Assembly (NCBI GenBank): GCA_963827785.1
Contig: CAWHCT010000005.1
Span: forward strand, 112,249 to 176,248
Source of the DNA: Site-B1 sp963827785
Lineage (GTDB): Bacteria > Bacteroidota > Bacteroidia > Flavobacteriales > Flavobacteriaceae
DNA: 64,000 nucleotides
Direction: 5' to 3'
The translations under genes were made by a program, and so were the position numbers. The notes beneath the pieces are model-generated. The model saw only the letters and a program-made list of their open reading frames with translations, was not told the origin of the DNA and searched no databases. Position 1 is the stretch's first letter; each line of letters starts with the position of its first letter. Shown here in pieces: positions 46,875 through 55,092 of this stretch.

Positions 46875-47503
46875 TGAAAGTAGCAGTAATAGATATTAAA
46901 GGAAAAGACACAGGAAGAAAGGTTGACCTTTCTAATGATGTGTTTGCTATTGAGCCTAATAACCACGCTGTTTATTTGGATGTTAAGCAATATTTGGCTA
47001 ATCAAAGACAAGGAACGCATAAGTCAAAAGAAAGAGCTGAAATAACAGGAAGTACTCGTAAGATCAAAAAGCAAAAAGGTACTGGAACAGCAAGAGCCGG
47101 AAGTATAAAGTCTGGTATTTTCAAAGGTGGAGGTCGAATGTTCGGTCCAAGACCAAGAAATTATGGCTTTAAATTGAATAAGAATATCAAGCGTTTAGCT
47201 CGTAAATCTGCTCTTTCAATTAAAGCAAATCAAAAGGCTATAACAGTTTTGGAAGACTTCAATTTTGACTCTCCAAAAACTAAAAATTTCAGTGCTGTTT
47301 TAAAGGCATTGGAATTGGAAAACAAAAAATCTCTCTTTGTGTTGGGCGGGTTAAATAATAATGTATATTTGTCGTCACGCAATTTAAAAGGATCAGAGGT
47401 TATAACTAACACAGAGTTAAGCACTTACAAGATTTTAAATACAAATCAGTTAGTGCTTCTTGAAAGCTCTTTAGAAGAAATTGAATCGAATTTAAGTAAA
47501 TAG
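46874..47503 (+). CDS. rplD: 50S ribosomal protein L4
   Basis: The 209-residue L4 lines the exit tunnel. The extended loop KKQKGTGTARAGSIKSGIFKGGGRMFGPRPRNY is present. In E. coli L4 represses the S10 operon; whether it acts on the hairpin before rplC here is open. It overlaps rplC by one base (TAATG). Confidence 0.98.
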   Translation: MKVAVIDIKGKDTGRKVDLSNDVFAIEPNNHAVYLDVKQYLANQRQGTHKSKERAEITGSTRKIKKQKGTGTARAGSIKSGIFKGGGRMFGPRPRNYGFKLNKNIKRLARKSALSIKANQKAITVLEDFNFDSPKTKNFSAVLKALELENKKSLFVLGGLNNNVYLSSRNLKGSEVITNTELSTYKILNTNQLVLLESSLEEIESNLSK

Positions 47504-47508
47504 AAAAC

Positions 47509-47799
47509 ATGAGTATCTTAATTAAACCGATAATCACCGAAAAAGCAACAGCAATTAGCGAATTAAACAATTGCTATACTTTTCAAGTGGATACAAAGGC
47601 GAACAAGGTAGAAATCAAGAAAGCAGTTGAGGCTGCTTATGGTGTTTCTGTTGAAAAAGTTCGTACTATAAATGTCCGTCCAGATAGAAGTACCAAGTTT
47701 ACAAAAACTGGTGTTCAGCATGGTAAAACAAGCGCTGTTAAAAAGGCAATTGTACAACTGGCGGAAGGTGAAATGATTGATTTATACAGTAACATGTAA
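47509..47799 (+). CDS. rplW: 50S ribosomal protein L23
   Basis: The 96-residue L23 lies at the tunnel exit and docks trigger factor and SRP. IIKPIITEKATAISELNNCYTFQV and ANKVEIKKAVEAAYGVSVEKVRTI are the standard motifs. It starts five bases after rplD. Confidence 0.98.
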   Translation: MSILIKPIITEKATAISELNNCYTFQVDTKANKVEIKKAVEAAYGVSVEKVRTINVRPDRSTKFTKTGVQHGKTSAVKKAIVQLAEGEMIDLYSNM

Positions 47800-47809
47800 T
47801 TAGACAAAA

Positions 47810-48637
47810 ATGTCAGTAAGAAAATTAAAACCAATCACACCAGCTCAGCGATTTAGAGTAGTAAATGGATTTGACGCCATCACTACTGATAAGCCGGAGA
47901 AAAGTTTATTAGCTCCGAAAAAAAGAACTGGTGGTAGAAACAGTCAAGGAAAAATGACCATGCGTTACATAGGTGGTGGTCATAAAAAACGCTATCGTAT
48001 TATTGATTTTAAAAGAACTAAAACCGGAATACCGGCTGAAGTTAAATCCATAGAATACGATCCAAACAGGACTGCCTTTATTGCGCTATTGAATTATCAA
48101 GATGGTGATAAAAGCTATATAATTGCTCAAAACGGACTTCAAGTAGGTCAAAAAATAGTTTCAGGTGATGAAAAAGTAGCTCCTGAAATTGGTAATGCAA
48201 TGCCACTAAGTGAGATACCTTTAGGAACCATTATTTCTTGTGTAGAGCTGCGTCCTGGTCAGGGTGCCGTTATGGCAAGAAGTGCCGGTACTTTTGCTCA
48301 GTTAATGGCGAGAGATGGAAAATTTGCAACTATCAAATTGCCATCAGGTGAAACCAGATTAGTGTTAGCTACATGTAAAGCTACTATAGGAGTTGTTTCC
48401 AATTCAGACCATCAATTATTGGTGTCTGGAAAAGCTGGACGAAACAGATGGTTAGGAAGAAGACCACGTACAAGACCAGTTGTTATGAACCCTGTTGATC
48501 ATCCAATGGGTGGTGGCGAAGGTCGTGCATCTGGTGGACATCCACGTTCCAGAAACGGAATTCCTGCAAAAGGATTTAGAACACGTTCAAAATCTAAAGC
48601 AAGTAATAAATATATTGTTGAACGTAGAAAGAAATAA
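47810..48637 (+). CDS. rplB: 50S ribosomal protein L2
   Basis: The 275-residue L2 is needed for subunit joining and the peptidyl-transferase centre. KRTGGRNSQGKMTMRYIGGGHKKRYR near the start and VVMNPVDHPMGGGEGRASGGHP near 223-245 are present, including the conserved His in DHPMGGGEG. It starts 10 bases after rplW. Confidence 0.99.
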   Translation: MSVRKLKPITPAQRFRVVNGFDAITTDKPEKSLLAPKKRTGGRNSQGKMTMRYIGGGHKKRYRIIDFKRTKTGIPAEVKSIEYDPNRTAFIALLNYQDGDKSYIIAQNGLQVGQKIVSGDEKVAPEIGNAMPLSEIPLGTIISCVELRPGQGAVMARSAGTFAQLMARDGKFATIKLPSGETRLVLATCKATIGVVSNSDHQLLVSGKAGRNRWLGRRPRTRPVVMNPVDHPMGGGEGRASGGHPRSRNGIPAKGFRTRSKSKASNKYIVERRKK

Positions 48638-48643
48638 TAAATC

Positions 48644-48922
48644 ATGGCAAGATCATTAAAAAAAGGACCTTACGTTCATTATAAATTAGAAAAGAAAGTT
48701 GCTGCAAACGTTGAAGCCAACAAAAAAACCGTAATTAAAACTTGGTCAAGAGCAAGCATGATTACTCCGGATTTTGTAGGGCAAACAATTGCAGTTCATA
48801 ACGGACGTCAATTTGTTCCAGTGTACGTTACTGAGAATATGGTAGGACATAAATTAGGAGAATTTTCACCAACAAGACAGTTTAGAGGTCATGCGGGTGC
48901 AAAAAACAAAGGTAAAAAGTAA
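48644..48922 (+). CDS. rpsS: 30S ribosomal protein S19
   Basis: This is a 92-residue S19, part of the 30S head that contacts S13. MARSLKKGPYVHYKLEKKV, TWSRASMITPDFVGQTIAVHNG and HKLGEFSPTRQFRGHAG are diagnostic. It starts six bases after rplB. Confidence 0.99.
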   Translation: MARSLKKGPYVHYKLEKKVAANVEANKKTVIKTWSRASMITPDFVGQTIAVHNGRQFVPVYVTENMVGHKLGEFSPTRQFRGHAGAKNKGKK

Positions 48923-48928
48923 TAAGCT

Positions 48929-49336
48929 ATGGGAACTCGTAAGAAACAAATGGCAGACACTATTAAGGAAGAGAAAAAGCAAATAGCTTTTGCTAAGCTT
49001 AATAATTGTCCTACATCGACAAGAAAAATGCGTTTAGTAGCCGATTTAGTTAGAGGTGAAAAAGTTGAAAAAGCGCTTAACATATTAAAATTCAGTCAAA
49101 AGGAGGCTTCTGATCGTCTTGAGAAATTGTTGTTATCAGCAATTTCTAACTGGCAGGCTAAAAATGAAGATGCTGATGTTGAACAAGCTGAATTAATTGT
49201 GAAGGAAATAAGAGTTGACGGTGGAACTATGTTAAAAAGATTACGTCCGGCACCACAAGGTCGCGCTCATAGAATAAGAAAAAGATCCAACCATGTAACA
49301 ATTGTGGTGGGAGCAAATAATAATACGCAAAGTTAA
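48929..49336 (+). CDS. rplV: 50S ribosomal protein L22
   Basis: The 135-residue L22 lines the exit tunnel opposite L4. Family text includes CPTSTRKMRLVADLVRGEKVEKALNIL and the tunnel loop GGTMLKRLRPAPQGRAHRIRKRSNH. The start MGTRKKQMAD keeps the short basic lead-in common in Bacteroidota; the Met at residue 8 is an alternative. Spacing to rpsS is six bases. Confidence 0.98.
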   Translation: MGTRKKQMADTIKEEKKQIAFAKLNNCPTSTRKMRLVADLVRGEKVEKALNILKFSQKEASDRLEKLLLSAISNWQAKNEDADVEQAELIVKEIRVDGGTMLKRLRPAPQGRAHRIRKRSNHVTIVVGANNNTQS

Positions 49337-49344
49337 GATATAGT

Positions 49345-50067
49345 ATGGGACAAAAAACAAATCCAATCGGGAATCGCTTAGGAATTATCAGAGGATGGGA
49401 ATCTAACTGGTATGGAGGAAACGATTATGGTGACAAACTTGCCGAAGACGATAAGATTAGAAAATACATTCATGTACGTTTATCTAAGGCTAGTGTATCA
49501 AGAGTGATCATTGAAAGAACTCTTAAACTTGTAACCGTTACTATCACTACTGCACGTCCGGGAATAATCATCGGTAAAGCAGGTCAAGAGGTAGACAAGT
49601 TAAAGGAAGAGTTAAAGAAGATCACAGGTAAGGAGGTTCAAATTAATATCTTCGAAATTAAAAGACCGGAATTAGATGCATTTTTAGTTGCGTCAAGTAT
49701 TGCTCGTCAAATTGAAAACAGAATTTCATACAGACGTGCGATAAAAATGGCTATCGCAGCTACAATGAGAATGAATGCTGAAGGTATTAAAGTTGCTATC
49801 AGTGGACGATTGAATGGAGCTGAAATGGCCCGAAACGAACACTATAAAGAAGGTAGAATTCCTTTATCAACATTTAGAGCCGATATTGATTATGCTTTAG
49901 TTGAAGCACATACTACCTATGGTAGATTAGGTGTGAAAGTATGGATAATGAAAGGTGAGGTTTATGGAAAAAGAGAACTTTCTCCACTTGTCGGGTTGTC
50001 TAAAAAGCAAGGAAAAGGCGGTCGAGGACAAGGAGGAGACAGAAATAAATCCCGTCGCAGGAAATAA
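49345..50067 (+). CDS. rpsC: 30S ribosomal protein S3
   Basis: The 240-residue S3 forms part of the mRNA entry. MGQKTNPIGNRLGIIRGWESNWY opens it, a KH domain carries RPGIIIGKAGQEVDKL near 73-88, and the C-terminal domain has GRLNGAEMAR and VWIMKGEVYGKRELSPL. It ends in a basic tail with KQGKGGRGQGGDRNKSRRRK. Confidence 0.99.
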   Translation: MGQKTNPIGNRLGIIRGWESNWYGGNDYGDKLAEDDKIRKYIHVRLSKASVSRVIIERTLKLVTVTITTARPGIIIGKAGQEVDKLKEELKKITGKEVQINIFEIKRPELDAFLVASSIARQIENRISYRRAIKMAIAATMRMNAEGIKVAISGRLNGAEMARNEHYKEGRIPLSTFRADIDYALVEAHTTYGRLGVKVWIMKGEVYGKRELSPLVGLSKKQGKGGRGQGGDRNKSRRRK

Positions 50068-50085
50068 TTTTTAAAGAAAGTAAAA

Positions 50086-50505
50086 ATGTTACAGCCGAAA
50101 AGAACGAAATATCGTAAGCAGCAAAAAGGACGCATGAAAGGAAATGCCGGGAGAGGACATTTATTGTCTGATGGTACCTTTGGAATAAAATCATTAGACT
50201 CAGAATTTGTTACCTCTCGTCAAATTGAAGCAGCTCGTATTGCAGCAACGCGTTATATGAAAAGAGAAGGTTCAATATGGATTAAAATATTTCCAGATAA
50301 ACCGATAACAAAGAAGCCATTAGAAGTTCGTATGGGTAAAGGTAAAGGTGCGGTGGAATATTATGTTGCTGTTGTTAAACCAGGAAGAGTATTGTTTGAA
50401 GTGAGTGGTGTGACAATTGAAGTAGCAAAAGAAGCATTGCGATTGGCAGCTCAAAAACTATCAGTAAGAACTAAGTTTGTTGTAGCACCTGATTACGAAG
50501 CTTAA
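50086..50505 (+). CDS. rplP: 50S ribosomal protein L16
   Basis: The 139-residue L16 contacts A-site tRNA and is needed late in 50S assembly. MLQPKRTKYRKQQKGRMKGNAGRG at the start and WIKIFPDKPITKKPLEVRMGKGKGAVEYY in the middle are diagnostic. It starts 18 bases after rpsC. Confidence 0.99.
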   Translation: MLQPKRTKYRKQQKGRMKGNAGRGHLLSDGTFGIKSLDSEFVTSRQIEAARIAATRYMKREGSIWIKIFPDKPITKKPLEVRMGKGKGAVEYYVAVVKPGRVLFEVSGVTIEVAKEALRLAAQKLSVRTKFVVAPDYEA

Positions 50506-50519
50506 AATTATTTAATATC

Positions 50520-50711
50520 ATGAAACAATCAGAAATTAAAGAATTGTCAGTAGCTGAGTTACAAGAAAAGCTTGGTGAAATAAAAAAGAGTTACGCAGAC
50601 CTACAAATGGCTCATGCTATATCTCCTTTAGAAAACCCAATTCAACTACGTTACTTAAGAAGGAATGTAGCAAGAATTGCAACAGAATTAACTAAAAGAG
50701 AATTACAATAA
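50520..50711 (+). CDS. rpmC: 50S ribosomal protein L29
   Basis: This is a 63-residue helical-hairpin L29 near the tunnel exit. MKQSEIKELSVAELQEKL and NPIQLRYLRRNVARIATELTKREL match the family. It starts 14 bases after rplP. Confidence 0.97.
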   Translation: MKQSEIKELSVAELQEKLGEIKKSYADLQMAHAISPLENPIQLRYLRRNVARIATELTKRELQ

Positions 50712-50723
50712 TTCTGCTCAAAG

Positions 50724-50981
50724 ATGGAAAAAAGAAATTTAAGAAAAGAACGTGTAGGAGTTGTTACCAGTAACAAAATGCAAAAATCTATTGTTGTTGC
50801 AGAGGTAAAGAAAGTAAAACATCCTATGTATGGAAAGTTCGTGTTAAAAACAAAGAAATATGTTGCGCACGACGAACAAAATGACTGCAACGAAGGAGAT
50901 ACTGTAAGAATCATGGAAACAAGACCTTTAAGTAAATCAAAATGTTGGAGATTAGTTGAAATAATTGAAAGAGCTAAGTAA
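50724..50981 (+). CDS. rpsQ: 30S ribosomal protein S17
   Basis: The 85-residue S17 binds 16S rRNA early in assembly. RKERVGVVTSNKMQKSIVV, KHPMYGKFVLKTKKYVAHDE and EGDTVRIMETRPLSKSKCWRL are the standard OB-fold segments. It starts 12 bases after rpmC. Confidence 0.98.
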   Translation: MEKRNLRKERVGVVTSNKMQKSIVVAEVKKVKHPMYGKFVLKTKKYVAHDEQNDCNEGDTVRIMETRPLSKSKCWRLVEIIERAK

Positions 50982-50983
50982 TC

Positions 50984-51352
50984 ATGGTACAACAAGAATC
51001 AAGACTAAAAGTAGCAGATAATACCGGAGCAAAAGAAGTATTGACAATACGTGTTCTAGGCGGTACAAAAAGAAGGTATGCCTCTGTTGGAGATAAAATT
51101 GTTGTCTCTGTTAAGGATGCAACTCCAAACGGAAGTATAAAGAAAGGTGCTGTTTCTACAGCAGTTGTTGTGCGAACAGTTAAGGAAGTAAGAAGACCTG
51201 ATGGATCATACATCAGATTTGACGACAACGCTTGTGTTCTTTTGGATCCTTCAGGAGAAATGAAGGGGACTCGTGTATTCGGACCTGTAGCAAGAGAACT
51301 TCGTGACAAACAATTCATGAAAATTATATCATTGGCACCAGAAGTGCTTTAA
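50984..51352 (+). CDS. rplN: 50S ribosomal protein L14
   Basis: The 122-residue L14 forms an intersubunit bridge and is the binding site of RsfS. MVQQESRLKVADNTGAKEVLTIRVLGG and FGPVARELRDKQFMKIISLAPEVL are diagnostic. Only two bases separate it from rpsQ. Confidence 0.99.
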   Translation: MVQQESRLKVADNTGAKEVLTIRVLGGTKRRYASVGDKIVVSVKDATPNGSIKKGAVSTAVVVRTVKEVRRPDGSYIRFDDNACVLLDPSGEMKGTRVFGPVARELRDKQFMKIISLAPEVL

Positions 51353-51363
51353 TGTGAACAAAA

Positions 51364-51675
51364 ATGGGAAAGCTTAAAATAAAAACTGGAGATAACGTAA
51401 GAGTGATAGCCGGAGATCATAAAGGATCGGAAGGTAAAGTTGTTACTATTACCAAAGACAAAAATAAGGCGATCATTGAGGGAATTAACATGGTTAAAAA
51501 ACACACTAAACCAAGTGCTCAAAATCCTCAAGGTGGAATCGTAGAGAAAGAAGCTTCTATTCAAATTTCAAACTTGTCACTTTTAACAAAAAAGGGTGAA
51601 ACGACAAGAGTTGGTTATAGAATGGAAGGCGATAAGAAAGTAAGGTTTTCAAAAAAATCTAATGAAGTAATATAG
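51364..51675 (+). CDS. rplX: 50S ribosomal protein L24
   Basis: The 103-residue L24 is a 50S assembly initiator. The KOW motif is visible as KTGDNVRVIAGDHKGSEGKV near residues 7-26, and NMVKKHTKPSAQNPQGGI follows. It starts 11 bases after rplN. Confidence 0.98.
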   Translation: MGKLKIKTGDNVRVIAGDHKGSEGKVVTITKDKNKAIIEGINMVKKHTKPSAQNPQGGIVEKEASIQISNLSLLTKKGETTRVGYRMEGDKKVRFSKKSNEVI

Positions 51676-51677
51676 TT

Positions 51678-52229
51678 ATGGCTTATATTCCAAGATTAAA
51701 ACAAGAGTACAGGGAGAAAGTAATTCCAGCTCTTAAAGACGAATTCGGATATGTAAATGTAATGCAGGTTCCTAAACTTCAAAAGATAGTTTTATCTAAG
51801 GGAGTTGGAGATGCTGTAGCCGATAAGAAATTAATTGATCATGCTGTTGAAGAACTGAGCACAATTACTGGTCAAAAAGCAGTATCAACCATATCAAAAA
51901 AGGATGTAGCTTCATTTAAGTTACGTAAAGGTATGCCTATTGGTGCTAAAGTGACCTTAAGAGGAGAGAGAATGTATGAATTCTTAGATAGATTAATAAC
52001 TTCAGCTTTACCACGCGTTAGAGATTTCAACGGTATTAGAGCCACAGGTTTTGATGGAAGAGGTAATTATAGTTTAGGAATTACTGAGCAAATTATCTTT
52101 CCGGAAATAGATATTGATAAGATCAACAGAATTTCCGGTATGGACATTACTTTTGTTACATCAGCAAAAACAGACAAAGAAGCTAAATCATTATTAACGG
52201 AATTAGGTGTACCGTTTCAAAAAAATTAA
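51678..52229 (+). CDS. rplE: 50S ribosomal protein L5
   Basis: The 183-residue L5 is part of the central protuberance and binds 5S rRNA. QVPKLQKIVLSKGVGDA, SFKLRKGMPIGAKVTLRGERMYEFLDRL and DFNGIRATGFDGRGNYSLGI are characteristic. Only two bases separate it from rplX. Confidence 0.99.
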   Translation: MAYIPRLKQEYREKVIPALKDEFGYVNVMQVPKLQKIVLSKGVGDAVADKKLIDHAVEELSTITGQKAVSTISKKDVASFKLRKGMPIGAKVTLRGERMYEFLDRLITSALPRVRDFNGIRATGFDGRGNYSLGITEQIIFPEIDIDKINRISGMDITFVTSAKTDKEAKSLLTELGVPFQKN

Positions 52230-52232
52230 GTT

Positions 52233-52502
52233 ATGGCAAAAGAATCAATGAAAGCTCGCGAAGTAAAAAGAGCAAAAACAGTAGCTAAATATGCAGAGAA
52301 ACGTAAGGCATTAAAAGAAGCCGGAGATTACGAAGCATTACAGAAGTTACCTAAGAATGCTTCTCCTGTTCGCATGCATAACAGATGTAAACTGACAGGA
52401 AGACCTAAAGGATATATGAGAACTTTTGGTATTTCACGTGTAACATTTCGTGAAATGGCTAACCAGGGGTTGATCCCGGGTGTTAAAAAAGCCAGTTGGT
52501 AA
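52233..52502 (+). CDS. rpsN: 30S ribosomal protein S14 (zinc-free type)
   Basis: The 89-residue S14 is the long form without the CxxC zinc ligands of the short form. RCKLTGRPKGYMRTFGISRVTFREMANQGLIPGVKKASW closes the protein, and a single Cys is present. It starts three bases after rplE. Confidence 0.98.
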   Translation: MAKESMKAREVKRAKTVAKYAEKRKALKEAGDYEALQKLPKNASPVRMHNRCKLTGRPKGYMRTFGISRVTFREMANQGLIPGVKKASW

Positions 52503-52565
52503 AAATTATAAATTGGTTTAAGGTTTAACAAAGAAGTTAAAAACCAAAACCGCAAACTATAAATT

Positions 52566-52964
52566 ATGTATACAGATCCAATATCTGATTATTTAACAAG
52601 GCTTAGAAATGCTATTTTAGCTAACCATAGGGTAGTTGAAATTCCTGCCTCTAATCTTAAAAAAGAAATTACAAAAATATTATTCGATCAGGGATATATT
52701 TTGAGTTACAAGTTCGATGATTCCTCTGTACAGGGAACTATTAAAATTGCTCTTAAATACAACAAGGAAACAAAAGAACCGGTAATAAAGAAAATAGTAA
52801 GAATAAGTAAACCAGGTTTACGTAAATACTCAAGCTCAACAGAGCTGCCTAGAATTTTAAATGGTCTTGGAATAGCTATAGTCTCAACTTCTCATGGAGT
52901 AATGACAGATAAGCAGGCAAGAAAAGATAATGTAGGTGGAGAAGTATTGTGTTACGTTTACTAA
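52566..52964 (+). CDS. rpsH: 30S ribosomal protein S8
   Basis: The 132-residue S8 binds the central domain of 16S rRNA and in E. coli represses the spc operon. MYTDPISDYLTRLRNAILANH, RISKPGLRKYSSSTELP and GIAIVSTSHGVMTDKQARKDNVGGEVLCYVY are diagnostic. It follows a 63-base AT-rich spacer with short AAC/TTAA repeats but no clear hairpin. Confidence 0.99.
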   Translation: MYTDPISDYLTRLRNAILANHRVVEIPASNLKKEITKILFDQGYILSYKFDDSSVQGTIKIALKYNKETKEPVIKKIVRISKPGLRKYSSSTELPRILNGLGIAIVSTSHGVMTDKQARKDNVGGEVLCYVY

Positions 52965-52982
52965 TTTAAAGACAATAAAGAA

Positions 52983-53525
52983 ATGTCAAGAATAGGAAAT
53001 AACCCAGTAGCGATTCCGGAAGGTGTAACAGTTGAAGTAAAAGATCATACAGTTACTGTTAAAGGAAAGTTAGGAGAATTAACACAAGATTTTTCTAATG
53101 TATCAATTAAAGTAGAAGACGGCAATATTTTTGTAACTCGCCCATCTGACAGTATTGAAAACAAGGCAAAACACGGTCTTTACAGATCGTTAATGTTTAA
53201 TATGATCGAGGGAGTTTCAAAAGGATGGACAAAAGAGCTGGAATTAGTAGGCGTTGGATACAGAGCAAGTCATCAAGGTCAGAAGTTGGATTTGGCTTTA
53301 GGATTTTCACACAATATTGTTTTAGATATAGCACCAGAAGTTAAAGTAGAAGCAATATCGGAGAAAGGTAAAAATCCACTTGTTAAACTAACTTCACATG
53401 ACAAACAATTAGTTGGTCAGGTAGCGGCAAAAATTCGTTCATTCCGTAAGCCAGAGCCTTACAAAGGAAAAGGAATTAAATTTGTTGGAGAAGAAATAAG
53501 AAGAAAAGCAGGTAAATCAGCTTAA
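52983..53525 (+). CDS. rplF: 50S ribosomal protein L6
   Basis: The 180-residue L6 is a duplicated alpha/beta protein near the GTPase centre. MSRIGNNPVAIPEGVTVEV and LELVGVGYRASHQGQKLDLALGFSH are typical, and the C-terminus RKPEPYKGKGIKFVGEEIRRKAGKSA is intact. It starts 18 bases after rpsH. Confidence 0.99.
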   Translation: MSRIGNNPVAIPEGVTVEVKDHTVTVKGKLGELTQDFSNVSIKVEDGNIFVTRPSDSIENKAKHGLYRSLMFNMIEGVSKGWTKELELVGVGYRASHQGQKLDLALGFSHNIVLDIAPEVKVEAISEKGKNPLVKLTSHDKQLVGQVAAKIRSFRKPEPYKGKGIKFVGEEIRRKAGKSA

Positions 53526-53535
53526 TAATTTAGTT

Positions 53536-53892
53536 ATGGCATTAACAAAGACTGAAAGAAGATCAAGGATAAAAAACAGAATTCGTAAAGTTGTTTCTGG
53601 TACACAAGCTAGACCAAGACTGTCTGTTTTTAGAAGTAATAAAGAAATTTATGCTCAAATAGTAGATGATGTAACCGGAATAACTATATGTTCTGCATCA
53701 TCAAGAGATAAAAGCATTAGCAAAGCTAAGGGAGCTAAAATGGATATAGCTGCTTTAGTTGGTAAATCAATAGCAGAAAAGGCTGTAAAAGCCGGAGTAA
53801 AGACCATTTCTTTTGACAGAGGAGGGTATTTATATCACGGAAGAGTAAAATCATTGGCTGAAGGAGCTAGAGAAGCAGGACTTAAATTCTAA
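53536..53892 (+). CDS. rplR: 50S ribosomal protein L18
   Basis: The 118-residue L18 binds 5S rRNA with L5. RPRLSVFRSNKEIYAQIVDD and FDRGGYLYHGRVKSLAEGAREAGL are diagnostic. It starts 10 bases after rplF. Confidence 0.99.
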   Translation: MALTKTERRSRIKNRIRKVVSGTQARPRLSVFRSNKEIYAQIVDDVTGITICSASSRDKSISKAKGAKMDIAALVGKSIAEKAVKAGVKTISFDRGGYLYHGRVKSLAEGAREAGLKF

Positions 53893-53898
53893 GAAATT

Positions 53899-54423
53899 AT
53901 GTATCAAAAATATAAAAGCGCAGAATTAGTAAAACCAAGTGGATTAGATCTTAAGGATCGATTAGTTGGTGTACAAAGAGTTACAAAGGTAACTAAAGGT
54001 GGTAGAGCATTTGGTTTTTCGGCAATTGTTGTTGTAGGTGATGAGGCCGGAGTAGTTGGTCATGGTTTAGGAAAATCAAAAGATGTTGCAAGTGCTATTG
54101 CAAAAGCAGTAGAGGATGCTAAGAAAAATTTGGTTAGAATACCTATTGTTAAAGGAACTTTACCGCATGAACAAAAAGGTAAGTTTGGTGGAGCGAGAGT
54201 AAACATCATTCCTGCTGCACCCGGTACAGGAGTAATTGCCGGTGGTGCTGTAAGAACTGTATTAGAAGCCGTAGGTGTACATGATGTATTATCTAAATCT
54301 CAAGGATCTTCAAATCCGCACAATGTTGTGAAAGCAACTTTTGACGCATTATTGCAGTTAAGAGATGCCAGAACCATTGCAAAGGAAAGAGGGGTTTCTA
54401 TACAGAAAGTTTTTAACGGTTAA
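53899..54423 (+). CDS. rpsE: 30S ribosomal protein S5
   Basis: The 174-residue S5 helps decoding accuracy and mRNA unwinding. DRLVGVQRVTKVTKGGRAFGFSAIVVVGD is the double-stranded RNA-binding part, and PAAPGTGVIAGGAVRTVLEAVGVHDVLSKSQGSSNPHNVVKAT the C-terminal part. It starts six bases after rplR. Confidence 0.99.
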   Translation: MYQKYKSAELVKPSGLDLKDRLVGVQRVTKVTKGGRAFGFSAIVVVGDEAGVVGHGLGKSKDVASAIAKAVEDAKKNLVRIPIVKGTLPHEQKGKFGGARVNIIPAAPGTGVIAGGAVRTVLEAVGVHDVLSKSQGSSNPHNVVKATFDALLQLRDARTIAKERGVSIQKVFNG

Positions 54424-54434
54424 TAATTGGGACA

Positions 54435-54614
54435 ATGGCAAAGATAAAAGTTAAAAAGGTAAAAAGCGCAATCAACAGAACTCAAAGACAAAAGAGAACT
54501 TTAGTGGCGCTGGGTCTTAAAAGAATAGGTCAGGTAGTAGAACATGATGCCACACCGAATATTTTAGGTATGGTCAATAAAGTTAAACACTTAGTTTCTG
54601 TAGAAGAAGCTTAA
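54435..54614 (+). CDS. rpmD: 50S ribosomal protein L30
   Basis: This is a 59-residue L30: MAKIKVKKVKSAINRTQRQ, then TLVALGLKRIGQVVEHDATPNILGMVNKVKHLV. It sits in its normal place between rpsE and rplO, 11 bases after rpsE. Confidence 0.97.
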   Translation: MAKIKVKKVKSAINRTQRQKRTLVALGLKRIGQVVEHDATPNILGMVNKVKHLVSVEEA

Positions 54615-54627
54615 AAACAATAAATAA

Positions 54628-55080
54628 ATGGATTTAAGTAATTTAAAACCTGCAGAAGGTTCGGTAAAAAGCCAAGGAAAAAGAATTGGACGAGGACAAG
54701 GTTCAGGCAAAGGCGGAACAGCTACAAGAGGACATAAAGGAGCTAAGTCTCGTTCTGGATATTCCAAAAAAATCGGATTTGAAGGTGGTCAAATGCCACT
54801 TCAAAGACGTGTTCCTAAATTTGGTTTTACTAACATTAATCGTAAGGAATATCAAGGAATAAATTTAGATGTTTTACAACAATTAGTTGACGACAAAAAA
54901 ATTAAAGGAACAGTAGATGTTGAATCGTTAATCGCTAATAGAAAAGCAACTAAAAATGATTTGGTTAAAATTCTTGGAAGAGGAGAATTAAAAGCAAAAC
55001 TTAAAGTAACTGCACATAAATTTACTGCTACGGCCAAAGCGGCTATAGAAGCTGCAGGTGGAGAAGCAATAACTTTATAA
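54628..55080 (+). CDS. rplO: 50S ribosomal protein L15
   Basis: The 150-residue L15 has the Gly-rich basic extension KRIGRGQGSGKGGTATRGHKGAKSRSGYSKKIGFEGGQMPLQRRVPKFGF and a C-terminal domain ending AKAAIEAAGGEA. It starts 13 bases after rpmD and lies directly before secY. Confidence 0.99.
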   Translation: MDLSNLKPAEGSVKSQGKRIGRGQGSGKGGTATRGHKGAKSRSGYSKKIGFEGGQMPLQRRVPKFGFTNINRKEYQGINLDVLQQLVDDKKIKGTVDVESLIANRKATKNDLVKILGRGELKAKLKVTAHKFTATAKAAIEAAGGEAITL

Positions 55081-55092
55081 GATTTAAGAAGT